Part shown: positions 15,375 to 25,600 of the stretch, piece after piece
Position numbering within the stretch: the stretch's first letter is position 1
Layout: the number at the start of each line of letters is the position of its first letter
Assembly: GCA_016210115.1 (NCBI GenBank)
Contig: JACQUW010000107.1
Location: 1 to 64,000 of the forward strand
Direction of reading: 5' to 3'
DNA: 64,000 nucleotides
Source of the DNA: Deltaproteobacteria bacterium
Lineage (GTDB): Bacteria > Desulfobacterota > Binatia > UBA9968
Notes under the pieces: model-generated
Told to the model about the DNA's origin: nothing
Databases searched by the model: none
What the model saw: the letters and a program-made list of their open reading frames with translations, nothing else
Position numbers and translations under genes: made by a program

Positions 15375-16856
15375 CTACTTCAGCTCCCGCAAGACTTTCA
15401 AAGTGGCGCATCTGCGGATCAGCGCCCAATCCTCTTCGGTGAAAAAACGAGACATTCTCATGAAAGTGACGTAGGCGGCGACGTAGCCCATCCCGAAGAG
15501 GAGCACCATTGCGGCGTTTCCCGGGCTCGCCCAATGGAACGGAAATATGGCCGCACCCATCAACAAAGATGCCCAGGCCGGTTGCGCCAGTTTCGAAATC
15601 GGCACAAGTTCTGTCCACGAAACTCTTAGGACCTTCCTGGAGTGGCGCAACAGATACCAGAAGCCCAGCACTTCTCCAGCCACGTTTCCGATAGCCGGTC
15701 CGGTCAGCCCCAGCGTAGCCTGGAGTGTTACGCCCAGCAAAATGCTGGCAACCAAGGCCATCATCGCGGAACCCAAGATAGGCTTTGTATGCCCGCTGGC
15801 TGACAGGATGGTCTTATAAGAAACCAGACGCAAAGGAAGCAAACAAAGGTAAATCCGGAAGATTTCCACACTCCCGTGATAATCCGCTGTGAATAGCAGC
15901 GTAATGATCTCTTCCGCGAAAATAAAAGAAAACACAAAGAGAGGGAAAAAAAGTTGAGAGACCTTTCGGGCAGCCTCCTGCCAGAGACTCAGAATCGTGC
16001 CGATGTCGCCTCGACTGTACAATTCGGCAAATCTCGGAACAAGCAAGCTGCTCAAGGCGAACGGCACTAAGCCGACCAGAGGAAGCTCGAACGCGCCGCG
16101 TGAGTAGACTGCGAAATCTTCCGGCCGATACAGAAAGGCGACCAGGAATTTGTCCCCGCTCACGCGAGCCGCCCCAATGATGAAAGATAACCAGAGGGGA
16201 AGCGAATAGCGCGCCTGCGCCCTTAAGATCTCCCAGTCGAAAAGCTTTGGAAATCCACCCTCCAACGTGAGCAGCACGGACAAAACGAGTACAAACTCGA
16301 GCGCGTAGTACGCCACCATCGAGAGGAGGACAACCTCAAGCCCTTTTCCCAGGAGAAGCGGAATAACTACGAACAATGAGCTGAATAGGTGAGTTGAGAT
16401 CTCCAACAAGGAGGCCAGCTTGATTCGCCCGAGCGAAAGAAGTGTGACCTGGGCGCACTTGCCTGGAACGATAAACAGGAGGTACAGACTGAATATCCAG
16501 GCCAGGGGTATCAAAGCCGGGTTGGAAAACCGCGCGCTGATCTGATTCTGGAGGAGATAGCCGCCGACAGCCGCCGCGGCCCCCAAAAGAAGCAGACAGG
16601 CAAAGATCTGTAACGCAAGCTGTTTCTTCTCTTTTGGCGAGCGGGCTCTGGGTATGAAATAGGACAGGCTCTGGGGCAGGCCGAGAGCCACGCATGTCGG
16701 GACAAGAACGGCAATCAGCATGATCTGACGAAAAGTGCCGTAATCATACTTGGACAAACACCGCACCATGACCATGCTCATAAGTAGCGGCAAAAGCGAT
16801 CCAGCCAGGAGGCTGCCGATATAGATGATCGATTTATCTGAAAACCTCACGGGCAC
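15375..16856 (-). CDS. Wzx-type lipid-linked saccharide flippase (MOP/MATE superfamily)
   Basis: A 493-residue integral membrane protein with about twelve to fourteen hydrophobic segments. It begins with SIIYIGSLLAGSLLPLLMSMVMVRCLS, the usual first helix of polysaccharide-biosynthesis flippases. The KYDYGTFRQI loop and SYFIPRA segment after it are typical. It should flip a lipid-linked glycan, or possibly a lipopeptide, across the inner membrane. The start is GTG with a GAGG sequence just before it, inside the end of the hydrolase gene. It lies between the heptose genes and the hydrolase pair, which ties glycan export to the NRPS-PKS cluster. Confidence 0.88.
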   Translation of the reverse strand: MPVRFSDKSIIYIGSLLAGSLLPLLMSMVMVRCLSKYDYGTFRQIMLIAVLVPTCVALGLPQSLSYFIPRARSPKEKKQLALQIFACLLLLGAAAAVGGYLLQNQISARFSNPALIPLAWIFSLYLLFIVPGKCAQVTLLSLGRIKLASLLEISTHLFSSLFVVIPLLLGKGLEVVLLSMVAYYALEFVLVLSVLLTLEGGFPKLFDWEILRAQARYSLPLWLSFIIGAARVSGDKFLVAFLYRPEDFAVYSRGAFELPLVGLVPFALSSLLVPRFAELYSRGDIGTILSLWQEAARKVSQLFFPLFVFSFIFAEEIITLLFTADYHGSVEIFRIYLCLLPLRLVSYKTILSASGHTKPILGSAMMALVASILLGVTLQATLGLTGPAIGNVAGEVLGFWYLLRHSRKVLRVSWTELVPISKLAQPAWASLLMGAAIFPFHWASPGNAAMVLLFGMGYVAAYVTFMRMSRFFTEEDWALIRRCATLKVLRELK

Positions 16857-16860
16857 AGCC

Positions 16861-17760
16861 TCACTTGGCCCAAACGTTTCCTCTCGCCCACCCGCAAACG
16901 AGTTTCAGCACATCTTCCTGGTATCGGATTAAAGTAAAGGTGTGATCCGCCTCGACAAATTCGACCCTCGCTCTCTCACGCGGTCGCAATCCGGCGACCT
17001 CTGCTGCGAGCGAAAGGCGGAAGTATTCGGCCACCCCGGTTCCTTCGCTATAGACAAACAGCAGATTCGCGCCCCGCTCCATCAGTGAGCGCAACTCGAC
17101 CGCCACCGGTTTTAATCCGGCTGCTTCACGGCGCTTCTTTCCTAACAGACCGTTGAGCTGCGAATAGAAGACCCTGACGATCTTTCTGTAGTCCGCCCGG
17201 CCCTGCGCAACTTTGAGCCAGCTTGGCAGGTGAAATATTTTGGTGTGCCAGTAGCTCCGCGCGATTTTTCGATCGATTAAATAGGATTTCGTCTCCTGAC
17301 TGAGATCATCTGCAGACTCGAGTAAGCCGTTCAGCAGGACCAGTCCCACCACCCTTGAGTCACAGCACGCTGTTCTGAAAGAGGTCAGCGTTCCTGAACA
17401 GAGGCCGACGATAACGAATTTCTGACAACTTCGGAGCCGCTGCAGGCAACTCATGGCCTCTCGGGTTTCCTCCACTGAACTCTTTTCGAAAGGGAGATTA
17501 TCGTCGCGCGCCTGACTATCCCCGATCCCGGAATGATCGAAGCGGAGGCTTGAAAAGCCTATGCCTGCCAGGCGCCTCGCCAGCTTAACGAAGAGGCGAT
17601 GAGGGCCTACGCGGTGAACGATTCCCGCGTTCAGAAAAATAAAAGCCGGCAGGTTGCCGTTCCCTGAGGCTTCGGGAGGATCGGTAATCACCCCCTGCAG
17701 AGAGCTCCTGCTTCCGAACTGTACGGCTTCCTCCCTCAGCCGGCCATGGCAGAAATCCAT
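16861..17760 (-). CDS. alpha/beta hydrolase, exosortase-system hydrolase 1-like
   Basis: About 299 residues from the ATG at 17760; an ATG at 17841 would extend it into the previous gene. The fold marks are the oxyanion strand FIFLNAGIVHRVGPHRLFVKLARRL, the FDHSGIGDS segment and the elbow IVGLCSGTLTSF. The elbow has Cys where GxSxG places the nucleophile Ser. The late FVEADHTFT supplies the His. The layout resembles the hydrolases found beside exosortase A and exopolysaccharide genes. It overlaps the following hydrolase gene by 25 bases, so the two are probably made together. A hydrolytic or acyl-transfer role in release or tailoring of the assembly-line product is inference. Confidence 0.75.
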   Translation of the reverse strand: MDFCHGRLREEAVQFGSRSSLQGVITDPPEASGNGNLPAFIFLNAGIVHRVGPHRLFVKLARRLAGIGFSSLRFDHSGIGDSQARDDNLPFEKSSVEETREAMSCLQRLRSCQKFVIVGLCSGTLTSFRTACCDSRVVGLVLLNGLLESADDLSQETKSYLIDRKIARSYWHTKIFHLPSWLKVAQGRADYRKIVRVFYSQLNGLLGKKRREAAGLKPVAVELRSLMERGANLLFVYSEGTGVAEYFRLSLAAEVAGLRPRERARVEFVEADHTFTLIRYQEDVLKLVCGWARGNVWAK

Positions 17761-18530
17761 GAGATCACAGAACGCAAGATCTGGTGGGGCACGACAACTC
17801 GCTCGATTCCTTCCATCCAGATCGTTGGATTCGAAAGACACTGATAATCGACGGTCGCAGCGGTCGCTTCAAGATGATGTCTGAGATCATCTGCTCCGGC
17901 CGCGGCAATGAGAACCGCGTTCGCGGGCTTTTTGTGGATCGCCAAGAGATCCACATTCGCCAGGTCCGTCAGCATATATTCCGAGAAAGGAAAACCAAAT
18001 ATTTCCGTAGTGCCGTCCTTCCTGACCAGCTGCGCCGGCTGAGGGGAAGATCGCTCCAAAAAATCCTGATGCACGCTCTCCAGCTCGCCCATGTAGCTTT
18101 TGCCGCTGATCACAGGCTCCCAGAGAACGATTCCATCGATGTCTCCGCGCTGCGCTCCCGCCATCATCGACAGCGTCGCTCCAAAACGGAGCCCGATCAT
18201 GTACACTTTTGCGATCCCGGATCGTCTCCGGGTTTCGACAATAGCGCCTCCGATGTCCGCCAGCCATCGCGCTATCCGCCACCCCCGCTCATCGCCTCGT
18301 GAGTCCCCACAGCCGTAGTAGTCAAAGCGCAGGACCGGAAAACCGGCCTGAGACAGAAGAACAGCCATCTGCCTGAAGGCACGATGGGCGGCGATATATT
18401 CGTGTCCGAGAGGATAACAGAGCACCACGGCGCAGCTTCGCCGACGCGCGGGGTGAGGCGGATGATAACAGCCAAAAAGGGACCCTTCGGGAGAGCCAAA
18501 GTAAAACGCATCTGCCGCGGCTTGCGCCAT
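17736..18530 (-). CDS. alpha/beta hydrolase, exosortase-system hydrolase 2-like
   Basis: A 264-residue alpha/beta hydrolase. Motifs include GSLFGCYHPP, the VVLCYPLGHEYIAAHRAF oxyanion segment, LRFDYYGCGDSRGD, and the elbow YMIGLRFGATLSM, where GLRFG has Arg at the nucleophile position in place of Ser. That pattern resembles the second hydrolase of exosortase-associated pairs. The ATG at 18530 is chosen because a GGAGG site precedes it; the longer frame would need a TTG at 18557. It lies 71 bases after a radical SAM gene and overlaps the partner hydrolase. Without a standard nucleophile the reaction is unclear. Confidence 0.75.
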   Translation of the reverse strand: MAQAAADAFYFGSPEGSLFGCYHPPHPARRRSCAVVLCYPLGHEYIAAHRAFRQMAVLLSQAGFPVLRFDYYGCGDSRGDERGWRIARWLADIGGAIVETRRRSGIAKVYMIGLRFGATLSMMAGAQRGDIDGIVLWEPVISGKSYMGELESVHQDFLERSSPQPAQLVRKDGTTEIFGFPFSEYMLTDLANVDLLAIHKKPANAVLIAAAGADDLRHHLEATAATVDYQCLSNPTIWMEGIERVVVPHQILRSVISWISAMAG

Positions 18531-18601
18531 CTTCTCCAACCCCTCCGAATTACACAAATCGGACCATTAAAAGCCTCGCCATGTTCACGTGCCGCCCCGC
18601 T

Positions 18602-20569
18602 TCAGGACGCAGCCACTGCCAGCGGCACGTCCGTCGCCTTCTTCGACGGCTCGTCTAAGTCTTCCCAGTGGGGTAGAATTTCACCGATCGTGTCGAGCTT
18701 GTGCGTGCAGTAAAGAAAGTTGTGCTCGTCGGTTTCCGTCTTCATGTACGGGAGCTGTTTGTGAAGCTGGCGCACGCGAACCGGATTGCCATGGAAAGTC
18801 GCCCTCCCGCCGAGAATATGCCGCAACGGAGCCATAACATCAGCCGGCACGCGGACGGTGTATCCATCCGGGGTTCCGTTGAGTACGCTGAGGTGACGAA
18901 ATCGATATTGTTTGGGACGGAAACCGGTGTTCGAGTAGACGTAAACTCGGTTGATCAGATCAACCTCAAAATACGCCTGCGCCATCGGGTCTTGCCACCA
19001 AGGCTGCGCGGATGCGAAAGCGGCGAGCAGGTTGTCGAAGGCTTCGCGCGCTTCGTGGCAGACGTGATGCACGATGCGGCCAAGCGTAGAGAATCTATTC
19101 TTTGAGATGTCGATGACCTCCTCGCAGAGCCTGGCCAGCGGCGCGTCGGAACGCCTCTTCAGGAACTGGGCGAAATCAAAGAACAGCTCGCCGTATGGCT
19201 TGACCCCCTGGTCGTGGAGGTAGTGGGCCAGCGTATACAAACCCCGCACGTTGTACAGAACGATGGTCGAAAAGATGAGCCGCCAGCCCTCTATGCAGGT
19301 CTCGTGAGATACTTCTTTGCTCTGGATCACGTGCTCCAGCTCGCTGTACGGATCCTGCGTGCGCACGGTAATCAGCCCGTACTCATACTTGTTGTTATCC
19401 AACTCGGTGTTGTTCAGCAGCAAAAGCGGATAGAAAAGGAGCGATTCCGTCCCGGACGCGCACAGTTGCGTGATGCCGGACTGAAAAGTCTCAAATGTCT
19501 CCCCCGGCAGCGGCCAAATCAGCTCGATAAATGAGCTAATGCCCTGCGCGTTCAGGTCCTTCTGGAGCTGTTCATAAGTGCTGCGTTTGATGTTGTCCCG
19601 GCTCACCTTTACAAGAGCCTGCTCGCTCATGGTCTGCAAGGCGATGGATTGCGTCGAGAGCAACCCGGCTGCGCGGAAGATTTGCGTGATGCGACTGACG
19701 CGCTGCGGGGTATTTTTCGAGCTGCAGAAGGCGACCTCCAGCGGCAGTCCATATTTCTCGCGGCAGGCCGCGATGTGCTCGGACAAGCGGACGTCCCGGT
19801 CGAGCATGCCCCAGTTCGCGTCCACGATAAAGAGGAACATGATGCCATTTTCGGCGAGCCAGGTGATCTCATCCATGACGCGCTCCTCGCCCATCTTATT
19901 CACCTTCGCGCCGACGGCGCCGCCCCAATAACAATACTGGCATTTGAACGGGCAGCCCCGGTTGGTCTCCAGGTGCGCGTTCGTGTAGCACCCCGCCTGG
20001 ATATAGCCATTCAAGTAGGGCGAGGGGATCTCGTCGAGATCTCTGATGCGCTCTTGCGGCCCGGTCGTGATCAGTTCGCCTTCCCGATAAAAGCTCAGGC
20101 CTTTGACGCGAGTCAGATCGCACTCGGCTTTGCTCAGCTCCGCCAGGTACTCTTTGAAGGTGCGCTCCCCTTCGCCGTCGCACAAAACCAGCCCCTCGTG
20201 TCTCGGGTCGAGGTATCTCCCGGCATGATGCATGACTTGAGGACCGCCGAGAATAACCCGAGCGTCAGGTTTCTCGCGCAGGAGCGGCCCCAGGGATTTC
20301 TTGATCATACCCATATTCCAGACATAACAGGAGAACGCGTAGACATCCGCGTCCGCGTCTAATAAGGCCCGAAGGAAGGAGTCGGCGCTGGTTTTCGTCA
20401 ACGTGCAGACGTATTGCTCGAATCGCCAATTCGCCGCCACGATCGGGTCGGTGCGGGCGAAAGCTTCAAGATACCCCGCCCCTAAGGGCGCGACACGCTC
20501 GGCCACATCCGCGGTCGCTATCAGAACCTTCTGCTTTGCTGAATCAGTCACTGCTGAACTGGTATTCAT
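18602..20569 (-). CDS. B12-binding-type radical SAM protein
   Basis: A 655-residue class B-like radical SAM enzyme. The N-terminal 150 residues form a cobalamin-binding-like Rossmann domain (DADVYAFSCYVWNMGMIKKSL..ARVILGGPQV). The radical SAM motif is C206-x3-C210-x2-C213 (CPFKCQYC) followed by the TIM-barrel segments FLFIVDANWGML and ELIWPLPGETFETF. A long C-terminal region (about 400-655) has no firm assignment. Such enzymes often methylate unactivated carbons or rearrange them. A strong AGGAGG site precedes the ATG. It follows the first radical SAM gene after 131 bases and precedes the hydrolases, so it is a tailoring candidate for the NRPS-PKS product. The cobalamin-binding call rests on domain layout, because no DxHxxG motif is present. 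Confidence 0.85.
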   Translation of the reverse strand: MNTSSAVTDSAKQKVLIATADVAERVAPLGAGYLEAFARTDPIVAANWRFEQYVCTLTKTSADSFLRALLDADADVYAFSCYVWNMGMIKKSLGPLLREKPDARVILGGPQVMHHAGRYLDPRHEGLVLCDGEGERTFKEYLAELSKAECDLTRVKGLSFYREGELITTGPQERIRDLDEIPSPYLNGYIQAGCYTNAHLETNRGCPFKCQYCYWGGAVGAKVNKMGEERVMDEITWLAENGIMFLFIVDANWGMLDRDVRLSEHIAACREKYGLPLEVAFCSSKNTPQRVSRITQIFRAAGLLSTQSIALQTMSEQALVKVSRDNIKRSTYEQLQKDLNAQGISSFIELIWPLPGETFETFQSGITQLCASGTESLLFYPLLLLNNTELDNNKYEYGLITVRTQDPYSELEHVIQSKEVSHETCIEGWRLIFSTIVLYNVRGLYTLAHYLHDQGVKPYGELFFDFAQFLKRRSDAPLARLCEEVIDISKNRFSTLGRIVHHVCHEAREAFDNLLAAFASAQPWWQDPMAQAYFEVDLINRVYVYSNTGFRPKQYRFRHLSVLNGTPDGYTVRVPADVMAPLRHILGGRATFHGNPVRVRQLHKQLPYMKTETDEHNFLYCTHKLDTIGEILPHWEDLDEPSKKATDVPLAVAAS

Positions 20570-20577
20570 CGGTCCTC

Positions 20578-20694
20578 CTATATTCTAGGCCGTTCCGTTT
20601 TCGCGCCGGTCACCGGCTGTAAAGGTTTGACCTCCCCAATCAGCACCTCGTTGCAACTTAAAAAACAATTTCCGGGCAAACCGGGATAACTCAC
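20578..20694 (-). CDS. possible small peptide gene between two radical SAM genes
   Basis: A 38-codon open frame starting at GTG (20694), seven bases after the stop of the RiPP-type radical SAM gene, and ending at 20578, nine bases before the next radical SAM gene. The peptide contains NCFLSCNEVLIGEV with two cysteines and is otherwise unremarkable. There is no strong ribosome site, and an open frame this short is likely by chance (roughly one in six). It is listed because enzymes of the adjacent type modify ribosomal peptides and the position is right for a precursor. Confidence 0.2.
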   Translation of the reverse strand: MSYPGLPGNCFLSCNEVLIGEVKPLQPVTGAKTERPRI

Positions 20695-20700
20695 CCGCGC

Positions 20701-22599
20701 CTACAGATAAAACTGATCCCTGCTGCGCCGGACCGTCCGCGTCCCCCGAGGGAGAACAAGGCTCAAAAACCGCTCCCCCTCCTGAAAGATCAGGCTGCGC
20801 TCCTGAAGGAAAGTCAGATTCCTTTCCACATCCAAGCCCGGCGCTTCTCCAAGAGCCGAAGCAAGATCAACCGCGGTCGCCGGCTTGGTGAGACGCTCCA
20901 GCATCTGCCGCGCGCCGTCGCTGATCTCGTGCTCGATCGCCTGCCCGAAACGAGAATCATAAACGACCACCGAGCCGTCCCTCTGCTTGAAGACGAGCTC
21001 TGGAGGGACAGGCTGGTTTTCCCCATACCAGCGATTGCGCCATAACTCTACTTTTTCTCTCAGTTGGCCGATCCACTCCAACATAACGTTAAAGTATTCC
21101 GCGTTGCTGTTATAGTCCATGAAGTAGTAAGCCATATTGGCAAGTGCCTCTTCGTTGAACGGATAGATGAGGCTGTAGAAGTCGTACGGATGCAGATCCA
21201 ATCCGTACTGTTCCGCCTTCACAAAATATGGACTGTAACGGTCGAACCGGACAGGATACACGCCGAAGGGAGGACGCAGATGCGTCAGTAATGGAATGTC
21301 ATGCAGATACTTTTCGTAAACCTCTTGACCCTCCCCCGGAAAGCCGACCAATAGATTCCATCTTGGAAAAATATCGTGGGCGACACAACTCTTCAGCAAA
21401 ATAAGGTTCTGAAAAACCATCGTGCCCTTTTTCATTAGCCGCAATGTCGAAGTCGCCAGAGACTCAATTCCCGGCTGGATGTCTTTCACCCTGGCTTGGG
21501 CCAGCACTTGCAGGTCTTGGTCGCTCAGCTCCGCCTTGACTTCGTAGAAAATCGATGCGTGAGGGGGAACGCTTAGGAACGGAAATACCTCCTTCAGATA
21601 ATTTCGCGGCATGATGTTGTCGACACATTCAAAGTGCGAACAAACGCAAGCGTATCGGGAGAATAGAGATTTGAATTGCGCAATGGCTCTTTCCGGCGCC
21701 ATCGCCCGATATTTCATGGTCATCCCATTCAGCCCGCAAAAGGTGCAATGGGCCTTTTCCCCCCACCAGCATCCCCGGGACGTTTCAAAGAACAAAACCG
21801 GCTTGATCCCCTGGTCCGGAAAGTTCTCCTTGAGCGTGTCCAAAAAACCCCTATAGTCCAGCTCGACGTTGACGTCGATGTCGAGATCTTCACCAATCGC
21901 GCCAATACCGCCCGAACCCGCAGAACTGCAGTTGAGCTTCGAGAAGACGCCCCCTATGCTGTTGCATTTCTCTGTTTGGTCCTCAAAACAGTACTGAACA
22001 AATTCCGGAAAATTCTTTAAAGCCGGGCCGGAAAAAACGAAATCTATGGCGTTTACATGTTTGACGATTTCCTGGCCCATCGGCGCCTCGCAATTGGCGC
22101 CTCCCATCACGATAACCACGCCGGGATTGCGCGCCTTCAGGTGCCTGGCAAAGGCAAAACAGGCCGCGTTTTGGGAGAACATAGACGTAAACCCGACGAT
22201 TTCTGCCTGGTCGATCTTATACCGGTCGATCAACCCGACGAGGAAGCGATCGATTCCCGGCCTCTTCTGCAGAATCGAGCGCTTCAATGCCTGGGTTGGC
22301 TCGTCGCGGTAGGGATAGTAACGCCGGAAATATAGGTCGGCGTTATCGGCCAGTTCGGGAAACGCCGATTGCCGGAAAAACCAGTCGCCGATCCCGGAAT
22401 TGTTGGCATCCAAAGATTCCACTAAATGCTGGTACAGCTCGATGCCGATGTACTTCGCAAAATCGTGATTGAGGTAGAGTATCTCCACAGACATTCGACT
22501 CTTGTGCCTGTCCTCCAACATGGATTTCAGTTGTGTCAACGCAATGGACGGCGAATTCAGGGCTGCGAAAGGCATATTAATGAGAACAATCTTGCCCAT
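20701..22599 (-). CDS. RiPP-maturation-type radical SAM protein (B12-binding)
   Basis: A 632-residue radical SAM protein from the ATG at 22599, chosen over the upstream ATG at 22671 by a GGGAGG site about eight bases before it. It starts with KIVLINMPFAALNSPSIALTQL and has a cobalamin-domain-like segment (QAEIVGFTSMFSQN..VVIVMGGANCE). The radical SAM cysteines are spaced C277-x7-C285-x2-C288 within GCWWGEKAHCTFCGLNG. This unusual spacing and wording is that of the 'RiPP maturation radical SAM protein 1' group, which acts on ribosomal peptides and, in some clusters, methylates carbon. Here it directly follows the last NRPS gene (55 bases), so it may act on a carrier-bound or released peptide. 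No clear RiPP precursor, protease or transporter accompanies it. Confidence 0.88.
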   Translation of the reverse strand: MGKIVLINMPFAALNSPSIALTQLKSMLEDRHKSRMSVEILYLNHDFAKYIGIELYQHLVESLDANNSGIGDWFFRQSAFPELADNADLYFRRYYPYRDEPTQALKRSILQKRPGIDRFLVGLIDRYKIDQAEIVGFTSMFSQNAACFAFARHLKARNPGVVIVMGGANCEAPMGQEIVKHVNAIDFVFSGPALKNFPEFVQYCFEDQTEKCNSIGGVFSKLNCSSAGSGGIGAIGEDLDIDVNVELDYRGFLDTLKENFPDQGIKPVLFFETSRGCWWGEKAHCTFCGLNGMTMKYRAMAPERAIAQFKSLFSRYACVCSHFECVDNIMPRNYLKEVFPFLSVPPHASIFYEVKAELSDQDLQVLAQARVKDIQPGIESLATSTLRLMKKGTMVFQNLILLKSCVAHDIFPRWNLLVGFPGEGQEVYEKYLHDIPLLTHLRPPFGVYPVRFDRYSPYFVKAEQYGLDLHPYDFYSLIYPFNEEALANMAYYFMDYNSNAEYFNVMLEWIGQLREKVELWRNRWYGENQPVPPELVFKQRDGSVVVYDSRFGQAIEHEISDGARQMLERLTKPATAVDLASALGEAPGLDVERNLTFLQERSLIFQEGERFLSLVLPRGTRTVRRSRDQFYL

Positions 22600-22654
22600 C
22601 GGATAACCTCCCGCCGGAATGGCAAATGCTTCTGCAGTCTTGAAAGGAAATTCT

Positions 22655-25600
22655 CTACGGCTTGCGGGCACCGCCGGAGCTCACTGCCGCCTGACCGCTC
22701 TCGTCGCTGCTTCCCCTCCTCAGGTAGGACACGACGCCGTGAACAGCTCCCAACATCCGGCGTCCGAAGCTAACGGACGGCTCCTCAGCCTCTCCAGCCC
22801 GGCGCGACTCGCAGACCGCCGCCAACTGCCCCAGCGTTTGGAACACCAGTTCCCCCGGACCAATCCGCACGCCCAGTTGTTTTTCTAACCTTGTGACCAC
22901 CTGCAATGACAAAAGTGAATGGCCCCCGAGATCGAAGAAGTTATCGCGAACGCCCACGCCATCGATCTGCAATAGCTCCTGCCAGATGCCGGCGATCAGC
23001 AATTCCACCTGGGTGGATGGCGGCTCATAAGTCTCCGCCAACGCTGGCCTGGTCAGGTCGGGGGGCGGCAGCGTCCTCCGGTCCAATTTACCATTGGGCG
23101 TAAGCGGCAGCGCCGCCAGGAAAACGAATGCAGAGGGAAGCATATGGCCGGGGAGCTTTTTCCTGAGGAAATCCCGCAGCTCATCAGTCGTCAGGAAGGG
23201 CTCACCCATAGTCCGGAGCGATCTCACGTCCGCGCGCCTTGCACCGGCTGCCGGCGCACTCTCCGGAGACCGCCGGATCGCATACACATAACAAAGAGGC
23301 GTGTTCTCAAGCAGCGGATCCTGCTCCACGAAGGACTCAAAACCCTCGCGCTCGAGCATGCCCAGGATAATCTGCAATTTCTCCTGGACATCCACCTCCA
23401 GGACGACCTGTTTGATTTTTTTCCAATCATCGCCCTTGATTCCGGTGAGCACATCCAGCTCGCTTTTTTCGACGTTGATTTTCAGCAGATCGATACGATC
23501 GATGCCTTCCTGCTCGATGACGCCGGAAAGAGTTCTCAACTCGGTGGAAAATGTCGTCGAGGAAAACCGTTCGTCGAGGATGCCATCGATGCCGTCTATC
23601 GGCCCAGCGATGCCGATCTCACCGGCTTTTTGCCGGTTCCGGACGAACGCCTTGACCACCTCTTTTTCTGACTGCGGATCGGCATGAAAACCCGAGAGTA
23701 TTGAAAACCCCGGGAAAAACGTGAAAGAAGCTGTCCCCGCCTCGTGCGACAATCCGCAATGAAATAATCTCGCGTCGCGAGCATAGAGCGAAACATTGGC
23801 ACTCAGGATCTCAAAAGCGAAGGGATTGGGCTCGAATGCGTATATCTTGGCGTCCTCAGAAACCTGCTTCACGAACAGCGCAAACAAGCCGATGTTGGCG
23901 CCGACATCGAATACGCAATCGCCGTCCTGAATAGTGATCCCATGCCTGAGATACGCCTGGCGTTCGAATATCTCCTCGTATAGATAATCCGTCTCATGCT
24001 TGTTCAGGTGGGCGATCCCCATATTGTTTGGCAGCCTGTAACGTTGCCTGCCGGCAATGAAAGCCGCTCGATGGGGGCCGGGAACAACGTAGGCGACCAG
24101 GCGTTTTTCCCCGGGGCCGTCATCGCGAATCGACACGGCGGCCCCTTGAATATCGGGGTGTTGGGCGAGGGCCGCTTCGACCTCGCCAAGCTCGACGCGA
24201 AAGCCGCGGATTTTGACCTGATTATCGATCCGCCCGATGAATTCGACGTTGCCATCCGGCAGCCATCGCGCCATGTCTCCGGTCCTGTAAAGGCGCGCTC
24301 CGCTTTCTTTGCTGAAGGGATTCGGGACGAATTTCTCAGCGGTCAGATCGGGCCGGTTCAGATAGCCGCGAGCAAGACTGGCGCCGCCGATGCACAACTC
24401 ACCGGACGCGCCGATCGGCACCGGTTCGAGGTTTCGATCGAGGAGATAGATTTGCACGTTGCCGATGGGACGGCCCAGAGGAATCAGCGGGCCTTCGGGG
24501 ACGCGCCCGGTTTCCCCCATCCGGTATGTCAGGACACCGACAGTGGCTTCGGCCGGCCCGTAGTGATTGAGAATAGCGCAGTTGGGCGCCAGCGCCTGCA
24601 GGCTCTCAACCCACGCGGTCCGTGAGGGCTCACCCCCGAGGACGAGCAGCCGGCGCGGCAAAATGTTTTCCGAGCCTGCCGATCTTTGCCATGCCGCGAG
24701 ATGAGAGGGAACGATCTTAACACAATCGATAGAATAGAGGCCAAAATACTCTGCCATGGACCGGGGATCTAAAGCCCGCTCCTGAGAAATCACGTGAAGA
24801 CATCCGCCGGTGCATAAGGAAGAAAAAACCACGGTATTGCCCAGATCGGCGGCAATTGTCGAAACCATTGCAAAACCGGCACCCTCCGGGAGAGCCATTC
24901 TCTCAAGAATCCCGTTTAGATAATTCGTGAGTTGTCGGTGTTCCACCGAGACTCCCTTGGGCAATCCGGTGGATCCCGAGGTGTAAATGACATACACGAG
25001 GTTCTCAGAGATGACCCCGCTGTCCACGTTCCGGTTCTTCTCCCGCGTGATAAGATCCCAATCCGCGTCAAGGCAGACAACCCGGGCGTGACAATCGATG
25101 AGTCCTTCGCTGAGCCGCTTTTGGGTCAACAGGACCGGCGCCTGAGCGCTCTCTAAAACGAAATTCACCCGCTGCGGCGGATCTGAAGGGTCAATAGGGA
25201 CGTAGGCCCCTCCCGCCTTGAGAATACCGAGCAACCCCACCAGCATGTCCAGCGAGCGCTCCAGATAAAGGCCCACCAGGACTTCTGGTCCGACACCGAG
25301 CGCGCGCAAGTAATGCGCCAGTTGATTGGCGCGCCCGTTTAGCTCGGCATATGTGAGTTGCCGTCCCTCATAGGCGACAGCGATGGCATCCGGCGTGCGA
25401 TCGGCCTGGGCTTCGAATATTTGATGCACACATCGATCTTCAGGATAAACCCTCTCGGTATGATTCCACTCCAAGAGCAGACGTTGTCGCTCGGCGGCTG
25501 TGAGCAGCGGCAGTTGAGCTAAGTGGCACTGAGGGTTGGCAACCACGCCTTCAAGCACGCTCCGCAGGTGACCGAGCATCCGCGTGACAGTCGCGGCCTG

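Noticed and set aside
16861-18530. Complete exosortase / PEP-CTERM system
   Set aside because: Only the hydrolase-like pair is present; no exosortase, PEP-CTERM protein or TPR regulator in the window.
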